In this document: one piece after another, positions 17,298 through 26,108 of the stretch
Layout: every line of letters begins with the position of its first letter
Position numbering within the stretch: the stretch's first letter is position 1
NCBI GenBank assembly: GCA_012033255.1
Contig: JAAUSF010000006.1
Location: 17,224-81,223 of the forward strand
DNA: 64,000 nucleotides
Direction of reading: 5' to 3'
DNA from: Cyanobacteria bacterium RU_5_0
GTDB taxonomy: Bacteria; Cyanobacteriota; Cyanobacteriia; Elainellales; Elainellaceae
Notes under the pieces: model-generated
Databases searched by the model: none
What the model was told of the DNA's origin: nothing
What the model saw: the letters and a program-made list of their open reading frames with translations, nothing else
Translations under genes and position numbers: made by a program

Positions 17298-18662
17298 CTA
17301 CTTATGCACTGTCGCAAATACAGGGTATTTAGCGGGCGCGATCGCCTTTTCTCTCCGGAGAGCTTCCTTGTAGACCTCAAGGATTTTGTCTACTTTAACT
17401 TCCCAATTAAACTCGTTGAGAATTCGCTGATGTCCGGCTTCTCCCATTGCACGTTGGAGATCAGGAGATTGGGCTAACTTGACCATCGCCGCTGCCAAAT
17501 CTTCGATAAACGATTCTCGCGTCGTCGGATTGACCAGAATGCCGCAAGATTCGTTTAAGTAATCCGTTGGACCGCCCCAATTCGTGGCAATGACAGGCAT
17601 CCCCATTGCCATTGCTTCTAGGACAACCGCACCTCCGCATTCCAGCAAGCTGGGAAGCACCAGGGCATCTGCCGATCGCAATCGCTGAGCGCATTCAGCT
17701 TGTGACAGCCAACCCGCAAAATGGACAGCATCAGGCATTTGAGAATTGTTTGGCTCCAAATTAGCAGCATCCGTCTCTGGAATGCCAATTAATCCAAGTT
17801 CTTTAGCTTGCTGCTCTAGAGCGGAGCGTTCTGTGCCGTCTCCAATGATTTCTAATTCGGCTGGAACCTGACCTACCACGGCTTTAAAAGCAGTCAACAG
17901 TAAATCAACCGCCTTCCAATCAACCAATCGACCCACAAAGACAAACTTAGTGCGCGAATTTGGCTCTGTGGGTTCGCGATCGTCAGGTTTTGCATCCCAA
18001 ACAGATAAATCAACCCCATTCTCGACTAAGTGAACGACCTTGCCTTGAACACCATCAGGCAGCGCATCATGAGTTCGTTGATTGGCAACTAGCAGCGTCG
18101 CTGCTAATCGTTTTCCTGGCATAAGCCGATTAATTGTATTCGAGAAAAAACGACCAATTTTAACGGCGATCGTTGTTGTTTTTCCTTGCATCTGTTGAAA
18201 CGCTGCTGGATAATCCATTCCGCCATTCATGGGTCCAATTACCACAGGAACACCCATGCCAAATAACATTGAAGGCTCTTTAGGTGAAACAGGAATGGGT
18301 TGATGAATGACATCAATTTGCTGCGATCGAATCAATCGCTTAGCGATCCGGCGTTGCAGCAGTTGAGTGAAAAATCGTGATGCAAAACCAAACGTGAAAT
18401 AGGAAACTCGTCTCGGTAAAATTTTGCTGGCTTGCCAAATCAATTTATGCCAAAGGGTATCAGGAATGAAGTGAATCCGATCCCAATCATCTCCACAAAT
18501 AGACTTTAATTCATCACGAGTGCGTTCATGGACAATTAACCAAACATCTATACCCCGTTTGCGGAGGAAGCGAAAGTAATGTAGAGGTAATGCCGCTTCA
18601 CCTCCAAACCTTAGAGAGGCGTGTTCTGCAACAATGAGAATGTGAGGATTGTTGATAGCCAT
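17298..18662 (-). CDS. Glycosyltransferase family 4
   Basis: The 454-residue GT-B glycosyltransferase begins HILIVAEHASLRFGGEAALP, a donor/acceptor loop seen in GT4 enzymes. It contains VENGVDLSVWD and FVFVGRLVDWKAVDLLL, and ends the catalytic site with PSLLECGGAVVLEAMAMG, the EX7E region. An extra loop near residues 285-305 (IPETDAANLEPNNSQMPDA) lengthens the C-terminal domain. It probably acts in exopolysaccharide or glycolipid synthesis at the inner membrane. Substrates are unknown. Confidence 0.87.
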   Translation of the reverse strand: MAINNPHILIVAEHASLRFGGEAALPLHYFRFLRKRGIDVWLIVHERTRDELKSICGDDWDRIHFIPDTLWHKLIWQASKILPRRVSYFTFGFASRFFTQLLQRRIAKRLIRSQQIDVIHQPIPVSPKEPSMLFGMGVPVVIGPMNGGMDYPAAFQQMQGKTTTIAVKIGRFFSNTINRLMPGKRLAATLLVANQRTHDALPDGVQGKVVHLVENGVDLSVWDAKPDDREPTEPNSRTKFVFVGRLVDWKAVDLLLTAFKAVVGQVPAELEIIGDGTERSALEQQAKELGLIGIPETDAANLEPNNSQMPDAVHFAGWLSQAECAQRLRSADALVLPSLLECGGAVVLEAMAMGMPVIATNWGGPTDYLNESCGILVNPTTRESFIEDLAAAMVKLAQSPDLQRAMGEAGHQRILNEFNWEVKVDKILEVYKEALRREKAIAPAKYPVFATVHK

Positions 18663-19217
18663 AAATCTCTGGGGGGTAGGATTTTAGGTCGCGGTGAAAA
18701 TGTTATTGCAATGAAACGATCGTTAGGTAGATATAAAGCACCTATCGAAAGACACAAAGCTCCTCATGAAATTAGATTCAACTCAAGAAGTCTTATTTCG
18801 GAATACCCTATAGATTCTTCAAATCTTACGAAAGTGAGATATTTTCAGATTCAGAAATTCAAGAGATCGGTCATTGCATTATTTCTTGAGCAATTAATTC
18901 ATGACATTGATTACTGACCCTTAATCGCTATTTTTAGTAGAAAATAACTAAAGGACAAATGACACCCAGGCGATCGCGGTCGTAGAAACAGCACTTTTGC
19001 ATTAATCCAATTAGACTTGACACAAAAATTGTTTCTACTGCAACTCACTACGGAACAAATTTTCTAAATTCCGTACTTTCCTCGATCGCAATCGAGTAAT
19101 TTCAACTAAAAGCGACAAAGATTTATCTAAATTTCACTTAGAGAATGTTTGAAAAGTATCAGAGATTCTACTTCGCTCCTAAATCTCCCAATTCTGGGGG
19201 ACTTTGAATTCGATCGC
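18663..19217. other. Intergenic region, AT-rich, with a repeat element at its right end
   Basis: I see no supportable gene here. The frame at 18621-18917 overlaps the glycosyltransferase start and has no ribosome-binding site. The right end (19140-19215) is a copy of the TTTGAAAAG element listed separately. The promoter of the leftward glycosyltransferase gene should lie close to 18670-18760. Confidence 0.5.
19140..19215 (+). repeat. Dispersed repeat element (TTTGAAAAG family), copy
   Basis: This roughly 75-base element begins AGAGAATGTTTGAAAAGTAT. It ends with a CTCCCAATTCTGGGGG hairpin and ACTTTGAATTCGATCG. A closely similar copy lies at 44302-44380 in the same orientation relative to the + strand. 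It abuts the 3' end of the nuclease gene. Confidence 0.7.
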
Positions 19218-20810
19218 TCAGGACGCAAAATTTTGACTAAACTCGACAAGCCAATCTTTAACGCGATGGGTCGCTCGACAGTCATCTTCGTTGTAGCGCA
19301 GGATAGCCTCAAGGAACGCCCGATCGCCCGTTTCCAACCACTTCGCATACCAGCAGATCGACTGGGCACCATTCGCATCCGGATCACGCCAATCAAACCC
19401 AAGCCAACGCGCGATCGGCTTCAGTGCATAGCTTTCCACAGGCAAAATTGCCACACGAGTCACTCGCTCATGCAAATCGACAAATCGTGCCATCAGTGGC
19501 TCAACCCGATCGCTCGGCGTCCCATACTGCTCTGCTAACCGTTTCGCAGTTTGCACTTCATAGGGGCAGAAGTGAAAAATCGGAGCATCCGGATACTGCC
19601 AAACTAATTCCAAAAATTGCTCCCAAACTAGCCCTTCATCTCGCTGATGTTCTGCCAGCAACGGATAGAAAATTTCGCTTTGGGCAAAGCGATCGACCAC
19701 CAACACCCCATGCAAATACACCAAATTTTGTTCTGGAGCCGCCTCAATATCAAAATAAAGTTCCACCGATGCAGTCGGCAACTCGATCGCAGACAAGAGC
19801 GGGTGAGGCGGTGGATGAGGCGGGGTCACATCAGCAAGTGCCTGATTCTGGAGCGTAGATTGTGCCTGTCGGATTAGCCGATGTGCGACTTGCAACCCAA
19901 AACCAGGTAACGATTCTAGCTGTTTGGGAATAGCAACGGCTAATGTTTCAACGGTAGTAATATTCTGCTCTTTGAGGAAGGCGTAGCGGCTAGGAGTGAC
20001 TCCAGGCAAGAGAGAAAGATGGCGATCGCTCTGAGCTAACCCATAGCAATGACTAAACCACTGGCAGAGATCACATCGATTGTGAGCAATAAACAGTTCA
20101 GGCTCTTCTGGTTGCAACAAGGTCTCCATACAACCCTGCAACGCTTCCTGCATTCGGGGCAGCATCTCAACCAAATTCACGGCATATGACCCTCGTTGTC
20201 GGAGCATGAGCCAACTTGTCTCTGACCACATTCCCTGAACAACCGCCAACACATAAGCATGGAATGTCGCCGCCACTTGATAATCTAGCTTAGGACGTTT
20301 GCCCAATCGAATATCCACTGGAGCATAGAGCCAGTCCCCAAAAATTGACTGTCCGGGCTGCTTCACAAGAATATCCGGACAGCTAACCAGATTCACGCCA
20401 TTTTCTAGCGTCATCTGAAGCACACCTTGAGTAATGCGATCGACCCCCTGCTGCATAAATTCCAGCGTTGCTGTCGCACCCGCAACCCAATCGCGTCTGG
20501 GATAATTTGGACGATGCACGAGATCATTCGCAAGAACGGTTCTCTGATGCGCGAGGCTATCTTGATGCAGCTTCAACAAATAGTCATTCGGAGGATCACG
20601 CAACTGCTGATCTCCATACACATCCAAAAACATCCGTCTGCGACAGCGTTGGAAATTGAACAAAAGATCATCTGTTAGCCACAAACCATCCAGATTTGGA
20701 GTCAGCGTTGCGATCGGCAACGGCAATGGATTACTGGATACCAGAACTAGGGAGGCTGGATGAAGTCCCTCAGCCTCCGATCGATTGGGGCGGTGAGGGT
20801 TAACAGGCAA
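19218..20810 (-). CDS. TM0106 family RecB-like putative nuclease
   Basis: This 530-residue protein matches the TM0106 group. Its N-terminal RecB-like nuclease region includes FNFQRCRRRMFLDVYG and the Cys cluster CDLCQWFSHC. Together with the early cysteine these could bind an Fe-S cluster as in Cas4/AddB-type nucleases. A helix-hairpin-helix-like segment (ITTVETLAVAIPKQLESLPG) follows. The C-terminus is an RNase H-like domain with the acidic start YFDIEAAP, then FHFCPYEVQTAKRLAEQYG and RYNEDDCRATHRVKDWL. DNA or RNA repair is the likely field; the substrate is unknown. The start is a TTG at 20810 and is uncertain. Confidence 0.82.
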   Translation of the reverse strand: MPVNPHRPNRSEAEGLHPASLVLVSSNPLPLPIATLTPNLDGLWLTDDLLFNFQRCRRRMFLDVYGDQQLRDPPNDYLLKLHQDSLAHQRTVLANDLVHRPNYPRRDWVAGATATLEFMQQGVDRITQGVLQMTLENGVNLVSCPDILVKQPGQSIFGDWLYAPVDIRLGKRPKLDYQVAATFHAYVLAVVQGMWSETSWLMLRQRGSYAVNLVEMLPRMQEALQGCMETLLQPEEPELFIAHNRCDLCQWFSHCYGLAQSDRHLSLLPGVTPSRYAFLKEQNITTVETLAVAIPKQLESLPGFGLQVAHRLIRQAQSTLQNQALADVTPPHPPPHPLLSAIELPTASVELYFDIEAAPEQNLVYLHGVLVVDRFAQSEIFYPLLAEHQRDEGLVWEQFLELVWQYPDAPIFHFCPYEVQTAKRLAEQYGTPSDRVEPLMARFVDLHERVTRVAILPVESYALKPIARWLGFDWRDPDANGAQSICWYAKWLETGDRAFLEAILRYNEDDCRATHRVKDWLVEFSQNFAS

Positions 20811-21190
20811 AGACCTCCATAGGCGTTAAGGGAGTGAGGGAGTGAAGGGTGAAGGATGAAGCATGAAGGATGAAGAATGAAGGGTGGGAGATGGGGAGAT
20901 GGTTTAAGGGTGGGAGGTTGAATGCTGAATGGTTGACACCTAAATGGGAGCAGGGGGTAAATCCTGCGGAGTGGGGCGATCGCCCTAGTTGAACCTTGAA
21001 TTGCTGCCTCCAGTCTTTCATACGGTACCCATTTCTCTACTCATTTCTCTACCTATCTCTCTTCTCTACTCATCGTCTCTACAAAAGAGGGTTAGATTTT
21101 TATGTCCCAGCGTTACTTATGAATTTAACGCGATTTTCTCACTTTTGACGGCTGACTCTAGAACTTCTATGCTGACAAAATCCTGACACA
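20811..21190. other. Intergenic region with GAAGGGT/GAAGGAT heptamers
   Basis: The part at 20820-20905 is a run of degenerate heptamers (GAAGGGT, GAAGGAT, GAAGCAT, GAAGAAT), and 21025-21085 repeats TTTCTCTACTCA-like words. No gene is supported. Promoters of the divergent nuclease and aminotransferase genes must lie here. Confidence 0.6.
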
Positions 21191-22408
21191 ATGATCATGA
21201 CAATTGAACTTGTGGGTGCCATGACTTTAATATCCCTCAACCTGACGCAGTTAGAACAGTATCGCCAACAGTTCCCAACGTTGAGCCATAAAGCTTACTT
21301 CAATTTTGGGGGGCAGGGAACCATGCCACAAGGGGCGATTACGGCGATTCATCAAGCCCATGAATATGTTCAGCGATCGGGTCCTTTTTCCAATGAGGTG
21401 AACCGTTGGATTACGCAAGAAACAAAGCGAATGCGCGAAGCGATCGCCGCTGAACTGAGTGTCTCCGAAAGCACAATCACATTGACAGAAAGCGTTTCTG
21501 CGGGGTGCAACATTGCGCTGTGGGGAATGGATTGGCAACCTGGGGATCATCTGCTGATGTCAGATTGTGAACACCATAGCGCGATCGCGATTGCCTTAGA
21601 AATTCAGCATCGGTTTGGCATCGAAATTAGCATTTGTCCATTGATGGCAACCCTCAATCAAGGCGATCCGGCTGCGGTCATTGCTCAGCATCTCCGTCCG
21701 ACAACTCGCCTCGTGTTACTAAGTCATATTCTCTGGAATACAGGACAGCTTTTACCTTTAGCAGAGATTGCTCAAGTCTGTCATGAACTGGCTTACTCTC
21801 GTCCAATCCGAGTGTTAGTTGACGCAGCGCAGTCAGTCGGACTGTTGCCCCTGAAGCTCGATGAATTGGGCGTTGATTTTTATGCCTTCACCGGACACAA
21901 ATGGTGGTGCGGTCCAGCAGGGGTAGGCGGACTATACGTGCGATCGGATGCCTTGGAAAGCCTCCGTCCTACTTATGTCGGATGGCGCGGCATCACTAAA
22001 AATGCGATCGGCTACCCAACCGGATATCTTCCTGATGGACGACGATTTGAAGTTGGCACCTCAGATTACACCCTATACGGAGGGTTACGGGCAGCGATCG
22101 CCACGCATCATCAATGGGGGACAGCCAACGAACGCTATCAGCGCATCCTGGAACTGAGTCACTATCTTTGGCAGCGTCTTGCAGCCCTTCCTAATCTCAC
22201 CTGTCTACGGACAGCCCTACCTGAAACCGGACTCGTCTCATTCCAGCTTGCTGAGGGCAATCACGATCAACTCGTTGAATTCTTAGAGCGACAAGGGTTT
22301 CTGCTTCGCATGATCGTCAATCCTGACTGTATTCGAGCTTGCATTCACTATTTCACGCTAGAAGCAGAGATCGATCGGTTGGTTGAAGCAATTCAAAAGT
22401 TTAGATAA
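21191..22408 (+). CDS. Aminotransferase class V-fold PLP enzyme
   Basis: The 405-residue product is a cysteine desulfurase/isopenicillin-epimerase-like PLP enzyme. The PLP lysine is in FYAFTGHKWWCGP. The aspartate that binds the pyridine nitrogen is in VLVDAAQSVG. The N-terminal FNFGGQGTMPQGA is the usual substrate-binding loop, and CEHHSAIAIAL stacks on PLP. No cysteine-containing mobile loop typical of SufS is obvious, so the activity may be lyase or epimerase rather than sulfur transfer. Start may be at 21191 or the later ATG at 21221; no clear ribosome-binding site decides. Confidence 0.85.
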   Translation: MIMTIELVGAMTLISLNLTQLEQYRQQFPTLSHKAYFNFGGQGTMPQGAITAIHQAHEYVQRSGPFSNEVNRWITQETKRMREAIAAELSVSESTITLTESVSAGCNIALWGMDWQPGDHLLMSDCEHHSAIAIALEIQHRFGIEISICPLMATLNQGDPAAVIAQHLRPTTRLVLLSHILWNTGQLLPLAEIAQVCHELAYSRPIRVLVDAAQSVGLLPLKLDELGVDFYAFTGHKWWCGPAGVGGLYVRSDALESLRPTYVGWRGITKNAIGYPTGYLPDGRRFEVGTSDYTLYGGLRAAIATHHQWGTANERYQRILELSHYLWQRLAALPNLTCLRTALPETGLVSFQLAEGNHDQLVEFLERQGFLLRMIVNPDCIRACIHYFTLEAEIDRLVEAIQKFR

Positions 22409-22510
22409 AACTTTCAAGCCTCGTAGCCATAACTACGCAGTATCCTATAAGTCCGAGTTATAACAGAACGTAAAGAAGTTTATTGCAAAGTTTGAAGCAG
22501 TTCACACTTA

Positions 22511-22656
22511 CAAGGATGCTTTGAGAAGTATTTAATCCCCCATAGCTTCCCTCCAAAAGGGGGAACAAAACCACTCAAAGTCCCCTTTTTAACGGGATTT
22601 GGGGGGATCTAAAACCTGTAAGCGTAGCCATAAAAACTTTTCAAACATTCTCTTAG
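22511..22656. mobile_element. MITE-like element with imperfect terminal inverted repeats
   Basis: The left end reads GGATGCTTTGAGAAGTATT. The right end, read in reverse, is GAGAATGTTTGAAAAGTTT. These form an imperfect terminal inverted repeat around about 100 bases. The inside holds paired CCCCC/GGGGG blocks (CTCCAAAAGGGGG and CCCCTTTTTAACGGGATT). There is no coding capacity. The right end matches the element ends at 5741, 19140 and 44302. Confidence 0.55.
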
Positions 22657-22692
22657 GGAACCCAATCGATTAAATGTAGGGAGTTGCTAGAA

Positions 22693-24045
22693 ATGGCGGG
22701 TGAAACGCAGTCTTCTCATCAAGTGGTGATTATCGGTGGCGGTTTTGGTGGACTTTATGCTGCCAAAGAGCTAGGACGTGCCCCTGTTCAGGTGACATTA
22801 ATTGATAAACGCAATTTTCACCTGTTTCAGCCCTTGCTCTATCAAGTGGCAACCGGAACTCTCTCGCCAGCCGATATTTCTTCCCCTCTACGCGGCATTC
22901 TCAGTCAAAACAAAAATACCCAAGTGCGGCTGGATGAAGTCGTTGATGTTGACCCTGAACAAAAAAAATTGACGTTACGGGGCGGCGAATTAGCCTACGA
23001 CACACTGATTGTTGCCACTGGTGTCAGTCATCATTATTTCGGCAACGACCACTGGAAGCCCACCGCTCCTGGTTTAAAAACCGTCGAAGATGCGCTGGAA
23101 ATGCGTCGCCGAATTTTCATGGCATTTGAAGCTGCTGAGAAAGAACCCGATCCAGTCGCACGTCAGGCGTGGCTCACTTTTGTAATTGTGGGTGGTGGAC
23201 CCACTGGGGTGGAACTCGCAGGAGCGATCGCCGAACTCGCCTTCAAAACCCTCAAACAAGACTTCCGCAACATTGACACGGCTGAAGCCAAAATCCTGCT
23301 TTTGGAAGGCCTGGATCGAATTTTGCCGCCTTATCCCCCAGAGCTATCGGCTAAAGCGGCTGAATCTTTAAGCAAATTAGGGGTGACGACCCGCACAAAG
23401 ACGCTGGTGACAAACATCGAAAATAACATCGTCACCGCTAAACAGGGAGATGCGATCGAACAAATTTTCGCTCGAACGATCCTCTGGGCGGCAGGGGTAA
23501 AGGCATCGGCGATGGGAAAAGTCTTGGAGCAACGAGCAGGAGCCACACTCGATCGGGTGGGGCGGGTGACGGTTAACCCCGATCTCAGCATTCCCAATCA
23601 TTCTGATATTTTCGTGATTGGCGACTTAGCCCTTTACACCCACCAAGGCGACAAGCCTCTGCCTGGGATCGCTCCCGTTGCCATCCAACAAGGACAATAT
23701 GTTGCCAAACTCGTCCAAGAACGGCTTAACGGTCAACCGATCGCTTCCTTCTATTACAGCGATTCAGGCAACTTAGCGGTGATCGGGCAGAATCAAGCCG
23801 TCGCCAATATCGGACGCTGGAAACTCTCCGGTGCGCTAGCCTGGTTCATCTGGATCTTTGCCCACATCTACTACCTGATCGAATTCGACAATAAACTGAT
23901 TGTGCTGTTGCAGTGGGGCTGGAACTACTTCACCCGTAATCGAGGCGCACGGCTGATTACAGGCGAAGGTTCCCTGGTGCAGGTTGATGTTGATACCAGT
24001 GGAAATTACAGTGTACCTGCGAATAAATCTCCTGTTGAGGTGTAA
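22693..24045 (+). CDS. Type II NADH dehydrogenase (NDH-2)
   Basis: I chose the ATG at 22693; AGGGAG lies about nine bases upstream. A TTG at 22684 is also in frame. The 450-residue flavoprotein has an FAD motif VVIIGGGFGGLYAAKEL, a second Rossmann motif for NADH at VIVGGGPTGVELAGAIAEL, and the FAD-closing IFVIGDLALY. A C-terminal amphipathic region (WKLSGALAWFIWIFAHIYYL) probably dips into the membrane. It passes electrons from NADH to the quinone pool without pumping protons. Cyanobacteria carry several such enzymes (NdbA, B, C); I cannot say which this is. Confidence 0.9.
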   Translation: MAGETQSSHQVVIIGGGFGGLYAAKELGRAPVQVTLIDKRNFHLFQPLLYQVATGTLSPADISSPLRGILSQNKNTQVRLDEVVDVDPEQKKLTLRGGELAYDTLIVATGVSHHYFGNDHWKPTAPGLKTVEDALEMRRRIFMAFEAAEKEPDPVARQAWLTFVIVGGGPTGVELAGAIAELAFKTLKQDFRNIDTAEAKILLLEGLDRILPPYPPELSAKAAESLSKLGVTTRTKTLVTNIENNIVTAKQGDAIEQIFARTILWAAGVKASAMGKVLEQRAGATLDRVGRVTVNPDLSIPNHSDIFVIGDLALYTHQGDKPLPGIAPVAIQQGQYVAKLVQERLNGQPIASFYYSDSGNLAVIGQNQAVANIGRWKLSGALAWFIWIFAHIYYLIEFDNKLIVLLQWGWNYFTRNRGARLITGEGSLVQVDVDTSGNYSVPANKSPVEV

Positions 24046-24104
24046 CAACCAAATCGCTTCAGGCAGCACATTGACTAATGGGTTTTATCCCCTATCCCGA
24101 CAAC

Positions 24105-24533
24105 TTAGCCTTGCCGCTCCCAGCGAAACTTGCGATCGGCTTCCTGAATGGGAAGATCGTTAATGCTGGCTTCCCGTCGCCTCATCAACCCATTGTCCGC
24201 AAATTCCCATTGCTCGTTACCGTAGGCACGATACCATTGCCCCGAATCATCATGCCATTCATATTCAAATTTCACCGAAATTCGATTATCTGTAAAACTC
24301 CACAGTTCCTTCTTCAGTCGATAATCTAACTCTTTGTTCCACTTGCGCTCCAGGAATTCCCGGATCTTTTCGCGTCCCGTGAAAAACTCTGCCCGATTTC
24401 TCCAAACAGAGTCTCCCGTGTATGCCAAAGCGACTTTTTCGGGGTTACGAGTGTTCCAGGCATCTTCAGCTGCTTGAACTTTGGCTTTTGCCGTTTCAAG
24501 GGTAAAGGGGGGTAAGGGAGGTTTGTTTTCCAT
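24105..24533 (-). CDS. DUF1348 / NTF2-like protein
   Basis: The 142-residue protein is an NTF2-like alpha+beta cone. The conserved opening [18 protein letters not shown], the [18 protein letters not shown] stretch and the [12 protein letters not shown] strand are all typical of DUF1348. These proteins are small cytosolic enzymes or ligand binders of unknown activity. It is convergent with the NDH-2 gene, with a gap of about 60 bases. Confidence 0.85.
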   Translation of the reverse strand: MENKPPLPPFTLETAKAKVQAAEDAWNTRNPEKVALAYTGDSVWRNRAEFFTGREKIREFLERKWNKELDYRLKKELWSFTDNRISVKFEYEWHDDSGQWYRAYGNEQWEFADNGLMRRREASINDLPIQEADRKFRWERQG

Positions 24534-24581
24534 TGCAATGTCTGAATATATCGATAAATCCAGGCAGGTGTTTCACTCTTA

Positions 24582-24650
24582 GCCACAAAGGCACGAAGCT
24601 GGTTGACTGACAAAAGTCTCATAAGTCTCATTAAGTCTCATAAGTCTCAT
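24582..24650. repeat. Four copies of AAGTCTCAT and a dispersed CACAAAGGCACGAAG word
   Basis: AAGTCTCAT occurs at 24614-24622, 24623-24631, 24633-24641 and 24642-24650. Just upstream, AGCCACAAAGGCACGAAG is nearly the reverse complement of bases 45846-45864. They lie upstream of the DUF1348 gene. Confidence 0.7.
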
Positions 24651-24743
24651 TGCTTCGTTGCTCACCTACCCAAAAATTAATTTCTGGCTAACAGCATAAG
24701 TCTATTGAGGGATAATTTTTAAAGAATTCAGGGAGGAGAGCGC

Positions 24744-24965
24744 ATGAATCCCGTAGAAATTGATTGTAAGACTGCCTGTGTGAATGGCTGTATACTGGGC
24801 GATCAGTGCCCTAACCTGGAGTATCGAGAGCAAGCCTCTAAATTTATCCAGGAGACTTCTTTGGATCAAATGTTGACGATCGCTGAAGAAGCCTTACGCA
24901 AGAGGATGACGGCTCCTCCCAAGTGGATCTTCCCAGACGATGGAGTTCAACCTAACCAAGAATGA
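24744..24965 (+). CDS. Small Cys-containing hypothetical protein
   Basis: The 73-residue product starts after a strong GGGAGGAGAG site. Four cysteines fall in the first 25 residues (EIDCKTACVNGCILGDQC), followed by an amphipathic helix (LDQMLTIAEEALRKRM). This resembles small cyanobacterial proteins with a metal- or cluster-binding Cys patch. The function is unknown. Confidence 0.65.
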   Translation: MNPVEIDCKTACVNGCILGDQCPNLEYREQASKFIQETSLDQMLTIAEEALRKRMTAPPKWIFPDDGVQPNQE

Positions 24966-24998
24966 CGGTAGTTTTCAGTTGAATGCGATAGGCGAAGG

Positions 24999-25016
24999 GG
25001 CACGGCATGCCGTGCC
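24999..25016. repeat. Perfect 18-bp palindrome GGCACGGCATGCCGTGCC
   Basis: A self-complementary sequence lies between the two small genes. Palindromes of this kind (GCACGGCATGCCGTGC) are dispersed in many cyanobacterial genomes. No T run follows, so it is not an obvious terminator. Confidence 0.6.
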
Positions 25017-25081
25017 TGTACAGAGAACCAGAATTGTGTAGGTTATGTAATTCAAATTCCTGAGCCGATCGCCTTCTTCCC

Positions 25082-25369
25082 GTGGCTAAACAATCTCCCT
25101 CCGATCAAAATCCTGATGGAGGGGATATTTGCCCGTACTTAAGTTCTAAATCCCTCAATCAACTCATCGAAATTATGAGCTACATGGACTCGATCAAAGC
25201 ACCTTGGAAGATTTATCGGGCTGGGAAACTTTGTGCAGAAGCGGTAACTCATCGCGAAGCGCAGGGTATTGTGAAACAGTTATCAAAACTGTATCCGGGC
25301 GATCGACTCTACTGTCAATACGAAGGGCGAAACATTGCTCATTGTGGTGACGGAGGCAAACCTTTATAA
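25082..25369 (+). CDS. Small conserved hypothetical protein
   Basis: A 95-residue frame with a GTG start encodes a protein with MDSIKAPWKIYRAGKLCAEA near the centre and LSKLYPGDRLYCQYEGRN near the end. Five short polar segments and three cysteines are visible, but no known domain. It sits between another small gene and a probable oxygenase, all forward. The function is unknown. Confidence 0.55.
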   Translation: MAKQSPSDQNPDGGDICPYLSSKSLNQLIEIMSYMDSIKAPWKIYRAGKLCAEAVTHREAQGIVKQLSKLYPGDRLYCQYEGRNIAHCGDGGKPL

Positions 25370-25408
25370 TTAGATCATCTCGCAACAATAAATAGTTAGG
25401 AGAGAACA

Positions 25409-26014
25409 ACGTTCTTTGATCTAACCCATTTCACAATTCATCAGGTTGTTCATGAGCTTGCAACGATCGGTGCAATATCTGTACCGTTATTGCAAGAAGG
25501 CATGAGATTCAAATTGCAACGAGAAGCTGAACGGTTTAGTTACGCTCCAGAGATTAAAGTGGTGGGAGAGAGCGATCGAATTGTTAGGACTGAATACAGT
25601 TCGTTTGAAACATTTCCAGATACAGCATTACACGCTCGTTTAGCGAGTGCATTTCAAGCACTAATGGATGCATCGTTGGCAGAGCTAGCGGATTATCCGT
25701 TCAGCATACCGTTGCAGTTTAATTCAAGGGTGTTGCAACGCTACGAACTCGGTCAATTGGGCATCACCCCGCATCGAGATAGTTTGAGAGCAATCAATCT
25801 CGTTTGTATTTTTAACATTAGTGGGCACGCAGAATTTTGTTTGTGTCGCGATCGCAATGGGACAGATCCCATCCAGATTGATACGACTCCCGGTACCGTT
25901 ATTTTCATGAAAGCGCCCGGATTTTTGGGATCTCAAGAACGCCCATTTCATTACGTGACGCACATTCGATCGACTCGATATAGTTTTGGGTTGCGGCAAA
26001 AAGGGGAAGGATGA
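25409..26014 (+). CDS. Probable 2-oxoglutarate/Fe(II) oxygenase-like protein (start uncertain)
   Basis: The C-terminal part has the jelly-roll iron site: HRD in GITPHRDS (the HxD pair), a distal His in PFHYVTHI, and an RxS-like arginine in STRYSFGLRQ for the 2-oxoglutarate carboxylate. This pattern is my inference, not a named family. The frame is open from 25400 and the extra N-terminal residues (THFTIHQVVHELATIGAI) look protein-like. A strong AGGAG ends at 25402, but the codon at the right distance is ACG (25409), not ATG. The first conventional start codons are TTG at 25490 and ATG at 25502. Possible explanations are a rare start or a base error. Confidence 0.5.
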   Translation, partial: TFFDLTHFTIHQVVHELATIGAISVPLLQEGMRFKLQREAERFSYAPEIKVVGESDRIVRTEYSSFETFPDTALHARLASAFQALMDASLAELADYPFSIPLQFNSRVLQRYELGQLGITPHRDSLRAINLVCIFNISGHAEFCLCRDRNGTDPIQIDTTPGTVIFMKAPGFLGSQERPFHYVTHIRSTRYSFGLRQKGEG

Positions 26015-26028
26015 AGGATGAAGAAATT
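25999..26028. repeat. GAAGGAT heptamers at gene 3' end
   Basis: GGGGAAGGATGAAGGATGAAG straddles the stop codon of the preceding gene and belongs to the same heptamer family as 20820-20905 and 31310-31360. Confidence 0.7.
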
Positions 26029-26108
26029 TCTTTGATCTAAAATCCAAACTCTGAAATCTAAAATTGATAAGATGCTGAGGCGATCGAAGAATTTGAACAT
26101 TGACATAG

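Noticed and set aside
18621..18917. Forward frame overlapping the glycosyltransferase start
   Set aside because: No ribosome-binding site, no protein-like composition, and it overlaps the real gene's 5' end in reverse.
21191..22408. Assignment of the aminotransferase as a SufS-type cysteine desulfurase
   Set aside because: The mobile loop with the active-site cysteine was not seen, so only the class V fold is supported.
24614..24650. AAGTCTCAT copies considered as CRISPR or binding sites
   Set aside because: The copies are only nine bases and almost adjacent, with no spacer-like DNA between them.
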